DNA from: Bacteroidales bacterium
Lineage (GTDB): Bacteria; Bacteroidota; Bacteroidia; Bacteroidales; UBA10428
Direction of reading: 5' to 3'
Assembly (NCBI GenBank): GCA_030626465.1
Contig: DAOUOU010000083.1
Location: forward strand, 1-11,006
Length of the DNA: 11,006 nt
Shown: piece by piece, positions 1 to 6,832 of the stretch
How positions within the stretch are numbered: the first letter of the stretch is position 1
Layout: every line of letters begins with the position of its first letter
Notes under the pieces: generated by a model
Databases searched by the model: none
What the model saw: only the letters and a program-made list of their open reading frames with translations
Told to the model about the DNA's origin: nothing
Position numbers and translations under genes: made by a program

Positions 1-1
1 G

Positions 2-1033
2 AATGGTTATAAAGTTACTATCGCAGGACGCTGGTTAAGAGATTCTCACCCCTTATTTGAAAGGCCATATCGTACAAAACGTTTAAGATTGTTGTTCAAT
101 CACGGGCCGCTTTTCTATGTGGCCCTTAATTTACGTTTATTCATCTATCTTCTTCGCTTCAGAGGTCAGATAATTCTGTCCAATGATCTTGATACATTGT
201 TGGCTTGTTATCTGGCAGCCATAGTAAAACGTAAAAAACTGGTATTTGACAGTCACGAATTATTTCCGGAAGTTCCGGAATTAGTGAACAGACCGACAAC
301 TAAGAAGATATGGCTGACTCTTGAGAAGTATCTGTTGCGCAGGGTACGATTTGGCTTTACCGTCAGTAAATCTATTGCTAATTATTATTACGAAAGATAC
401 GGTACTTCCTTTCAGGTTATCAGAAATCTTGGCCGTTTCAGGTTCGATCATGAATTTGAAGAAATCAGGGAAGGGCCTTCTCATCCAGTAATCCTCTATC
501 AGGGAGCATTGAATATTGGCAGAGGTCTTGAACTATTGATTCAAAGTATGCGGTTTATCCCTGACGCAAAACTATGGGTGATTGGTTCCGGTGACATTGT
601 GAAAAAACTGAAAAAAATGGTTTCGAATCTGGATTTGGATGACCAGATTAAATTTTTTGGTCGTATTACTTTGGAAAACCTGTGGGATTATACCCCAAGA
701 GCTGATATTGGTATTTCACTTGAGGAAGACCTGGGGCTGAATTACCAGTATGCCCTGCCCAACAAATTATTCGACTATATTCAGGCAAGAATACCTGTTG
801 TAATTTCAGATCTTCCTGAAATGAAGGAAATAGTAGAAAAGTATGCTATTGGAAAAATACTTAATGAAAGGACGCCTCATAAACTGGCGGATCTGATTAA
901 GGGGATGATAAAAGATGAATTATCTAAAGGCGTATACAATACTAATCTTGAATTAGCAGCACGTGAGCTGTGCTGGGAAAGAGAAGAAGATAAACTGATA
1001 ACACTTTTCAGACACGTAAATAACTCAACTTAG
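2..1033 (+). CDS. Glycosyltransferase, GT4-like (5' end outside window)
   Basis: Probably transfers a sugar from an activated donor during cell-surface glycan synthesis, on the cytoplasmic side of the inner membrane. The frame is open from base 2 with no start codon that fits, so the gene begins upstream. The first visible residues (NGYKVTIAGRW) are the usual N-terminal Rossmann strand of GT4 enzymes, so the TTG at 89 is not the start. Other GT4 signs are FDSHELFPE (visible residues about 82-90), the start of the C-terminal Rossmann half at YQGALNIGRGLELL (from about 166), LWVIGSGD, and the donor-binding segment YALPNKLFDY (250-259) followed by IPVVISDLPEM. 343 residues are visible, so about 30-50 N-terminal residues are missing. 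Its last 26 bp overlap the opposite-strand DUF2062 gene. Donor and acceptor cannot be told from sequence. Sure of the fold and family, unsure of substrate. Confidence 0.9.
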   Translation, partial: NGYKVTIAGRWLRDSHPLFERPYRTKRLRLLFNHGPLFYVALNLRLFIYLLRFRGQIILSNDLDTLLACYLAAIVKRKKLVFDSHELFPEVPELVNRPTTKKIWLTLEKYLLRRVRFGFTVSKSIANYYYERYGTSFQVIRNLGRFRFDHEFEEIREGPSHPVILYQGALNIGRGLELLIQSMRFIPDAKLWVIGSGDIVKKLKKMVSNLDLDDQIKFFGRITLENLWDYTPRADIGISLEEDLGLNYQYALPNKLFDYIQARIPVVISDLPEMKEIVEKYAIGKILNERTPHKLADLIKGMIKDELSKGVYNTNLELAARELCWEREEDKLITLFRHVNNST

Positions 1034-1496
1034 GAGAGTACTTTCTGATAGCATATACCAATATATAGTACAGAGCAAGAAACAGGGGTATGGAAAGTAT
1101 CAACCATATTCCGATCGCTGACAGATTAACCAGCCACAATTCCTGAAGAGTACTCCAAAAATCGGTCTTAAAAAGATGAATATATTGGTGAACTGAAAAA
1201 CTTACTTCAGAGGTTTTTATCACTGCGTCTCCCATTTTTAAGAACGGAATCAGGAGTGCAATCTGTATTGGATGCACAATATAGTGTGCTACTTGCATGA
1301 GAACAAAGTTCAGTCTTAATGATATCGCTATTAACCCGACAATAACTGTTGTTACTCCATACAAAGGAATCAGTCCAACTATAATACCAAGTGCCAGTGA
1401 GACTGATAAGCGCTCTATCGAAATTCCTTCTTTGATTGCTTTTTTTAATGGGAGGAGAAACTTGCGGGTTGCCCAGCCCTGGATATTCTTCTTCAT
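1008..1496 (-). CDS. DUF2062 inner-membrane protein
   Basis: A 162-residue membrane protein of the DUF2062 family, which has no established biochemical function. The N-terminus (1-30) is basic and amphipathic. Three hydrophobic stretches follow: about 31-59 containing GLIPLYGVTT, about 62-86 containing the conserved-looking HPIQIALLIP, and about 120-150 near the C-terminus before a basic tail (RKYSPK). The family hallmark is a Gly/Pro-rich first helix (G-x-P-x-x-G) followed by L-R-x-N, seen here as SLRLNF at 59-64. The start is the ATG at 1494-1496; no Shine-Dalgarno is obvious, which is normal for this phylum. DUF2062 domains are often found beside or fused to glycosyltransferases of envelope biosynthesis, and here the neighbour is a convergent glycosyltransferase, but the strands differ so they are not co-transcribed. 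Its 3' end lies inside the glycosyltransferase gene. Confidence 0.85.
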   Translation of the reverse strand: MKKNIQGWATRKFLLPLKKAIKEGISIERLSVSLALGIIVGLIPLYGVTTVIVGLIAISLRLNFVLMQVAHYIVHPIQIALLIPFLKMGDAVIKTSEVSFSVHQYIHLFKTDFWSTLQELWLVNLSAIGIWLILSIPLFLALYYILVYAIRKYSPKLSYLRV

Positions 1497-1558
1497 CGAC
1501 TTAATCTTGTTGCAATATCAATACGTTAAATCTCTTTAGAAATTACTTGTTATTAGAT

Positions 1559-1570
1559 AAATACGTATTT
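1559..1570. promoter_or_regulatory. 12-bp perfect palindrome in divergent intergenic region
   Basis: AAATACGTATTT reads the same on both strands and sits between the divergent DUF2062 (-) and CotH (+) genes, 63 bp from the first and 147 bp from the second. The 220-bp region (1497-1716) is very AT-rich and must hold both promoters, so a regulator site is possible. AT-rich palindromes of this size also arise by chance, so this is only a candidate operator. Confidence 0.2.
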
Positions 1571-1716
1571 TTTTTAACGAGGTTACCTAAACCTTCAAAT
1601 ATTATATCTATCTAACAAAAATCATACCTAATACTACAACAAAATTGAACAAAATTCGTAGATTGTTTTGTAAGAATTAACAATTTTTTAATATTCGCTT
1701 AATTTTTTGTTTAGAG

Positions 1717-4700
1717 ATGATGCGTGTACTGATAGTTAGCTTACTGCTGTTACTTACCTGTAACATCAATGCACAGGTATGTATTAATGAGTTTTTAAGC
1801 TCAAATATAAACGGAATTGTTGATGAGGATAATACCTATCCTGATTGGATAGAATTGTATAATACCGGAAGTACTTCAGTAAATCTTGAAGGCTATGCCT
1901 TATCAGATGAAATACTCCTGACCGATAAATGGACTTTCCCAAATTTAGTACTCGATCCGAACCAGCATATTTTTGCATTTGCATCAGGAAAAGACAGAAA
2001 AATTATTCCGTTAACCTATCAGACCCTCATCGACATGGGGGATGAATGGCGGTATATTGTACCGGATACTGAAATAGGAACCAGTTGGCGCAATTTAGGA
2101 TACGACGCATCATCCTGGAGTTTGGGAAACAGTGGTTTTGGGTATGAAGATGGTGATGACAACACAATAATACCTACTACTTTAAGTGTTTTCATAAGAA
2201 AAGAGTTTACTGTTACTGATCTGTCAAGCATTGAACAACTGATATTTCATATAGACTACGACGATGGATTTGTTGCATACATCAATGGTCAGGAGATCGC
2301 TCGCATGAATCTGGGTGCTGCGGGACAGGAGATAGCTTACAACCACGATATGGAGGGTCTGTTGCACGAAGCAGAAATGTATCAGGGCGGATCACCGGAA
2401 TATCATGAGATTGCAGATCCTCAGGGTATTTTAGTTGAAGGCACCAATGTAATAGCTATACAGGGACACAATGTTAGTCTGACCTCATCAGACATGTCGC
2501 TAATCCCCTTTCTGTCTGTAGGCAGATCAGGTACAGGGCATACACCACAAGTATCACCATACCTGTCCTTTCCGGGTGGGGGATTGCATACCAATTTTAA
2601 AGTTAAAGCAAGTGGCGAAAGTTTCTATTTGTTTGATCCTCTTGGTACTCTTCTTGATTCTGTTGGTGCTACCTATCTTCTCAGTGATATTTCTTACGGG
2701 AGGAAGCCTGATGGGACTGATGACTGGTATTATTTTGGCGAGCCAACTCCGGGTACAACCAATAGTACTCAGGGAGTTACACAGCAAACCGGAGATACAG
2801 TGATCTTTTCAGTATCGGGAGGGAAGCATATAGGAGGAACAACAATAACCTTAAGTTCGAACAATCCTTCGGATCCGATCTATTATACCCTTGACGGTTC
2901 AATACCGGGAACTGATGATATGCTCTACTCGGGTGTTATTCAAATTAATAACGATGCAGTTGTAAGAGCAAGAGTTCTGTCACCTTCAAATTTACCAGGG
3001 CTGGTGGTTACCAATACCTATGTTACGGATCTTGACCATGAGTTTCCGATAGTATGTCTTTCAACAGAACCGGATAATTTATGGGATGAGCTTACCGGTA
3101 TTTATGTCAAAGGACCCAATGCTGAAACTAGTTTTCCTTATTTTGGGTCAAACTTCTGGGAGGATTGGGAGAAGCCTGTTCATATTGAATTGTATGATCA
3201 TGCGGGCGTGAAACAAATTGATCAGGGTGCAGGAACAAAAATATTTGGCGGATGGTCTCGTGGAATGGATCAGAAATCAATGTCGCTTTTTGCCAGAAAT
3301 CAATACGGAAAAGGTTCTTTCGAATACAAGTTTTTTGCTGATAAACCAATAGATAAATTTGAAGCTATAGTTTTGAGAAACTCTGGTAACGATAACATGA
3401 TGCTTCAATTCCATGATGGATTTATGACCGGATTAACAACAGGCATGAATGTCGATAAGCAGGCTTTCCGGCCTTCGGCAGTTTATTTGAACGGAGAGTA
3501 CTGGGGAATACTTAATATAAGAGAGAAGGTCAATGAGCATTTTATTGCAGGAAACCACAACGTAGATCCCGATTCTGTTAATTTGCTGGAAAATGCAGGA
3601 GACATAATTTATGGCACCAATGTGGAATACCTGCAAATAATAAATTACCTGAATACGAATTCATCGCTTCAGAACAATGAAACGTATAACTGGGTAAGAG
3701 ACCGGATTGATCTTGATAACTATATTCAGTATCAATTAACCCAGATCTATCTTAATAACAGGGACTGGCCCGGTAATAATATAAAGTACTGGAAAACCAA
3801 TTCTCCCGAAAGTAAATGGCGGTGGATCTTATTTGATACTGATTTTGGATTTGGTATATGGAATGTAAATGACTACCAGCTCAACACACTTGAATTTGCT
3901 TTGGCACCCAACGGTTCCGGTTGGCCCAATCCGCCATGGTCAACCTTATTTTTTCGAAGGATGGTCACTAACCTTGGATTCAGATATAATTTTATCAACC
4001 AGTATTGTGACAGACTCAATACAAATTTTTTTGGAAATGAAGTTATATATAAACTTGATTCACTAAAAGCACTTTTCGGTAACGAAATTCAATACCACTT
4101 TAACCGCTGGTGGGGTACATATGGAGAATGGTCTGACAGGATAGATGATAAAAAAGTGTTTGCTTTGGCAAGACCTGTTTATACCCGCATACATATGGAG
4201 GAGATTTTCAATCTGGGCCAGCAGTTTATTATTCGTGTAAACGTTTCTGATAACGATGCCGGCAGGGTGAAACTGAATACAATATATCCGAAAAATTATC
4301 CTTTCAGTGGTATTTATTTTGAGGATGTTCCAATTACCCTGACAGCCATACCTAAACCCGGGTATAAGTTTGTAAGATGGGAAGGAACATTGAACTCATA
4401 CGAAGCGACTATCACCTATGATATGAATCAGGCAGGGAACTTTACAGCTATTTTTGAAGAAGCCGGCATAGATGATATTTCTATTGTAATCAATGAAATA
4501 AACTACAACTCTTCTCCCAGTATGGATACAGAAGACTGGATTGAGCTGGTAAATAATGGTCAGACAACAGTGGACCTAAAGGATTGGTTAATAAGTGATA
4601 CCGGACCAGATGCTGGATTTTATTTTCCGCAAGGCACGATGGCTCCTGGTGAATATCTGGTTATATGCCGTGATCTGGAAGCATTCAGGACAATTTACTC

Positions 4701-5259
4701 TAATATTCAAAATGCAATTGGAGATTTGCCCTTTGGCTTAAGCAGTAATGGCGATATAATTCGTCTCTACGATGATCAGGGAAATGTGATCGATGCGGTA
4801 GATTATTTCATATATGCTCCCTGGCCTGAAAATGCAAACGGTACCGGATCAACGATTGAACTTATTGATCCGTCGTACGATAATACAAGAGGTGAAAACT
4901 GGCAGGCCATAACTATCGGAGGAACGCCTGGTCATCCAAACACGGGAGTATTGAATGTTGAACCCATAAAATTACCGGATGCCCTGACATCATCATTTGA
5001 ATGTTTTCCAAATCCGTTTAAAGATTTCACAACCATACAATTCAGTGTTGTCTCTGATGGCGATTACCGCTTGGAAGTTTTTGATATGCGCGGGAGATTG
5101 CTAGAAGTATTAGCTGAGGATTATCTTACAGTTGGAACTTACTATATCGATTGGTATGGCAATAACAGGTACAATGAGAATCTTCCGGGAGAAGTGTATA
5201 TTGTGCGATTATCAAACAGGTCTACTATTGAAACTATTAAATTAATAATGCTTAAATAA
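1717..5259 (+). CDS. T9SS-secreted CotH-kinase / lamin-tail-domain protein
   Basis: A 1180-residue secreted protein. Domains in order: signal peptide (1-19, cut before QVC); lamin tail domain 1 (about 21-95, with YPDWIELYNTG), which resumes at about 289-350; between its halves a galactose-binding-like jelly roll (about 98-270, with DYDDGFVAYINGQEIARMNL); chitobiase C-terminal-like beta domain (about 356-436, YYTLDGSIPG); CotH atypical kinase domain (about 443-800); InlB-type repeat (about 837-915, KPGYKFVRWEG); lamin tail domain 2 (about 921-1075, DTEDWIELVNNG); type A T9SS sorting domain (about 1096-1180, from CFPNPF to KLIMLK). Possible catalytic residues are in YLNGEYWGILNIREK (590-604), NRDWPGNN (681-688) and FDTDFGFG (706-713). 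CotH proteins of spore coats phosphorylate proteins; the target here is unknown. The likely route is Sec export followed by T9SS to the cell surface. ATG codons at 1717 and 1720 are both usable. First gene of a three-gene unit. Confidence 0.93.
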   Translation: MMRVLIVSLLLLLTCNINAQVCINEFLSSNINGIVDEDNTYPDWIELYNTGSTSVNLEGYALSDEILLTDKWTFPNLVLDPNQHIFAFASGKDRKIIPLTYQTLIDMGDEWRYIVPDTEIGTSWRNLGYDASSWSLGNSGFGYEDGDDNTIIPTTLSVFIRKEFTVTDLSSIEQLIFHIDYDDGFVAYINGQEIARMNLGAAGQEIAYNHDMEGLLHEAEMYQGGSPEYHEIADPQGILVEGTNVIAIQGHNVSLTSSDMSLIPFLSVGRSGTGHTPQVSPYLSFPGGGLHTNFKVKASGESFYLFDPLGTLLDSVGATYLLSDISYGRKPDGTDDWYYFGEPTPGTTNSTQGVTQQTGDTVIFSVSGGKHIGGTTITLSSNNPSDPIYYTLDGSIPGTDDMLYSGVIQINNDAVVRARVLSPSNLPGLVVTNTYVTDLDHEFPIVCLSTEPDNLWDELTGIYVKGPNAETSFPYFGSNFWEDWEKPVHIELYDHAGVKQIDQGAGTKIFGGWSRGMDQKSMSLFARNQYGKGSFEYKFFADKPIDKFEAIVLRNSGNDNMMLQFHDGFMTGLTTGMNVDKQAFRPSAVYLNGEYWGILNIREKVNEHFIAGNHNVDPDSVNLLENAGDIIYGTNVEYLQIINYLNTNSSLQNNETYNWVRDRIDLDNYIQYQLTQIYLNNRDWPGNNIKYWKTNSPESKWRWILFDTDFGFGIWNVNDYQLNTLEFALAPNGSGWPNPPWSTLFFRRMVTNLGFRYNFINQYCDRLNTNFFGNEVIYKLDSLKALFGNEIQYHFNRWWGTYGEWSDRIDDKKVFALARPVYTRIHMEEIFNLGQQFIIRVNVSDNDAGRVKLNTIYPKNYPFSGIYFEDVPITLTAIPKPGYKFVRWEGTLNSYEATITYDMNQAGNFTAIFEEAGIDDISIVINEINYNSSPSMDTEDWIELVNNGQTTVDLKDWLISDTGPDAGFYFPQGTMAPGEYLVICRDLEAFRTIYSNIQNAIGDLPFGLSSNGDIIRLYDDQGNVIDAVDYFIYAPWPENANGTGSTIELIDPSYDNTRGENWQAITIGGTPGHPNTGVLNVEPIKLPDALTSSFECFPNPFKDFTTIQFSVVSDGDYRLEVFDMRGRLLEVLAEDYLTVGTYYIDWYGNNRYNENLPGEVYIVRLSNRSTIETIKLIMLK

Positions 5260-5265
5260 TTGAAT

Positions 5266-5670
5266 ATGAAGGCAAAAAATTTTCTTTTATTGATTCTTTT
5301 TGGCGCATTGGTTTTCACTGCATGTGAAAAAGGTCCGGGCGAAGGAGGAACCTCAACCATACGTGGTAAAGTAATTATGTACGAATATAGCAGAGATTTG
5401 TTGATCTGCTATGATACCTTACCAGGAGCAAGGGAGGATGTATATATTATTTATGGTGATGATGCTGTATACGGAGATCGCTTTGAGACAAGCTGGGACG
5501 GTACATATGAATTTAATTACTTGCGGGAAGGGCACTATACGGTTTTTACTTATACAGAAGATTCATCTTACCTGAATAGAGGAAATAATATTCCGGTAAT
5601 GAAAGAAGTGGAGATTACAGGGAAGAACCAGGTAGTTGAAGTACCTGATTTCAATATTATTAATTTTTAA
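5266..5670 (+). CDS. Small lipoprotein with carboxypeptidase-regulatory-like fold
   Basis: A 134-residue putative lipoprotein. The signal sequence is a short basic start (MKAKN), a hydrophobic core, and a lipobox-like VFTAC with the acylated Cys at 20. A flexible EKGPGEGG linker follows, then one domain (about 28-134) that looks like a carboxypeptidase-regulatory/Cna-B-type beta sandwich: STIRGKV at its start, DGTYEFNYLREGHYTVFTY in the middle (the usual G-x-Y-x-F-x-x-L-x-x-G-x-Y pattern) and a hydrophobic last strand. I chose the ATG at 5266 over the in-frame TTG at 5260, because TTG gives only two extra residues and directly abuts the previous stop. It lies 6 bp after the CotH gene and 15 bp before the DUF2490 gene, so co-transcription is likely. 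Its place in the outer membrane and any partnership with the CotH protein are inferred. No enzyme motif is visible. Confidence 0.88.
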   Translation: MKAKNFLLLILFGALVFTACEKGPGEGGTSTIRGKVIMYEYSRDLLICYDTLPGAREDVYIIYGDDAVYGDRFETSWDGTYEFNYLREGHYTVFTYTEDSSYLNRGNNIPVMKEVEITGKNQVVEVPDFNIINF

Positions 5671-5685
5671 ATAAGCTACACTTCA

Positions 5686-6357
5686 ATGGTAAAGAAGACA
5701 TATCTTTTATTCATCTTTATTGTATTTCCTTTTGTACTTCATGGTCAGAGAGAAGACTTCCGCACATGGTATAATCTTCAGCTCGAAGGTGAACTATTTA
5801 ATCTGATAGATTTTACGATAACGCCTGAGTTAAGATTATGGGATAATAGCTCCCGCCTGGAAAGTATTCTCGGAGAAGTTGATTTATCATCACCTCTGAC
5901 AAAATTTTTTCGTTTGGGTGGATTGTACAGGTATCAGGTTGATTATGCAAGAAAGGATATCAACATGCATATACATCGATTATCATTGTATGGTGAGCTT
6001 GATTATCGTATTGAAAGATTAAGGATGGCTTACCGGGGCATGTACCAGCACGAGTATATTAATTATAACACATCCGAGAATGGAAAAATTCCTGAGACTT
6101 TGCACAGGCATAAAGTAAGTTTCAAATACCGGCGAAAAGGCTGGGATATCATACCGGTAGTGGCTGGTGAATTCTTCTTCACTATCAAACCCGAACGGAT
6201 TGATTATGAACAGAAATTGAGAATAACTGCCGGCTTTCAATACAGATTAACTAAAGATATTAATATTAACCTCCATTATAAATACCAAATAGAATACTTT
6301 GAAAATAATCCGTTAAGTGCTCATATTATCAGTACGGGCATTGAATACGAATTGTAA
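5686..6357 (+). CDS. DUF2490 outer-membrane beta-barrel protein
   Basis: A 223-residue protein of the DUF2490 family, whose function is unknown. It has a signal peptide (1-20, cut at HG/Q) and then alternating polar/hydrophobic strands with many aromatic residues, as in a 10-12 strand outer-membrane barrel. Typical segments are WYNLQLEGEL near the N-terminus, TITPELRLWDNSS (about 44-56), repeated YRYQVDY / YRGMYQHEY strands, and a last strand ISTGIEYEL ending in a hydrophobic residue. The family is seen mostly in Bacteroidota. It follows the lipoprotein gene by 15 bp with no terminator between, and is the last gene of the CotH unit. It could be an outer-membrane anchor or pore serving the two exported products, but that is inference from context only. 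Confidence 0.87.
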   Translation: MVKKTYLLFIFIVFPFVLHGQREDFRTWYNLQLEGELFNLIDFTITPELRLWDNSSRLESILGEVDLSSPLTKFFRLGGLYRYQVDYARKDINMHIHRLSLYGELDYRIERLRMAYRGMYQHEYINYNTSENGKIPETLHRHKVSFKYRRKGWDIIPVVAGEFFFTIKPERIDYEQKLRITAGFQYRLTKDININLHYKYQIEYFENNPLSAHIISTGIEYEL

Positions 6358-6393
6358 CTTCCTGAACAGAATAATCTGTGATTTCGTGGAAGT
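6357..6393 (+). terminator. Two-tier stem-loop just after the DUF2490 stop codon
   Basis: Arms ACTTCC (6357-6362) and GGAAGT (6388-6393) pair perfectly, and inside them ACAGA (6366-6370) pairs with TCTGT (6375-6379) around an ATAA loop. The structure begins at the last base of the stop codon of the three-gene unit, which fits a 3' end. No run of T follows, so it is not a classical intrinsic terminator and may be an RNA-stabilising 3' structure or chance. Confidence 0.3.
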
Positions 6394-6447
6394 GTGAAAT
6401 TATCTGGTGACTCATGTGGCCCTCTGCGCCTATAAGATTATTCTTAT

Positions 6448-6669
6448 TTACTTTTTGAATATATGATACAGATCGTTCTTGTAAAGATCGTAATGGGTTT
6501 TGCATTCTTTATACAATTCTCTTATACCCTGATCGGGAGATATACTTCCTGATTTGATTTTTCGTTTTATCGAATTCACTTTCAATCTTAGCGAATGACT
6601 GATTATTCTGGGATTAATTGATCCCAAAAGCAATTCACGCCATTCTTTTCTTTTGATGGAGGGTATCAT
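6448..6669 (-). CDS. Small basic hypothetical protein (73 aa)
   Basis: I do not recognise a named family. From the ATG at 6667-6669 the product is 73 residues, rich in Lys/Arg/Ile, with no Cys and no membrane segment. It reads as two or three helices: MIPSIKRKEWRELLLG, then ISHSLRLKVNSIKRKIKSG, then SPDQGIRELYKECKTHYDLY. The shape resembles small soluble conserved hypotheticals of Bacteroidota, perhaps nucleic-acid or membrane-surface binding because of its charge; that is a guess. The frame stays open 20 codons further up, to an ATG at 6727-6729, but those residues (MFACINIFCN...) do not look like the rest of the protein, so the shorter start is preferred. It is 163 bp downstream of the ammonia-lyase gene on the same strand, and whether they share a transcript is unclear. 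Moderate confidence that it is a real gene. Confidence 0.6.
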   Translation of the reverse strand: MIPSIKRKEWRELLLGSINPRIISHSLRLKVNSIKRKIKSGSISPDQGIRELYKECKTHYDLYKNDLYHIFKK

Positions 6670-6832
6670 GGCATGGCTCGGTTGGTTGTGTAAAATCAAG
6701 TTACAAAAAATATTAATGCAAGCAAACACTCATGATGGTTTTAACATCACGTTAAGATTAAGATTTTTATGGTTTACTTTAAATAGTGTTAGAATAAATG
6801 AACAGGCATCATAAGAAACTGAAATCCATTGT

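Noticed and set aside
89..1033. Complete 314-residue glycosyltransferase starting at TTG 89
   Set aside because: The frame is open to base 2, and the upstream residues (GYKVTIAGRW) are typical GT4 N-terminal sequence, so the true start is outside the window.
1297..1539. 80-residue + strand frame
   Set aside because: It is antisense to the DUF2062 gene, and its apparent hydrophobic end comes from reading the opposite strand.
1663..1670. TTGTTTTG as a Bacteroidota -7 promoter element for the CotH gene
   Set aside because: It has one mismatch to TAnnTTTG, and the nearest upstream TTG is only about 15 bp away instead of about 19. Not strong enough to annotate.
1717..1776. CotH protein as a lipoprotein (Cys15 in LLLTC)
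   Set aside because: Thr at -1 does not fit a lipobox, and a T9SS sorting domain with an NAQ cleavage site fits a normal signal peptide.
6432..6447. ATAAGA/TCTTAT hairpin as a terminator
   Set aside because: It has only one G-C pair in six, so it is too weak, and the region is AT-rich enough for this to arise by chance.
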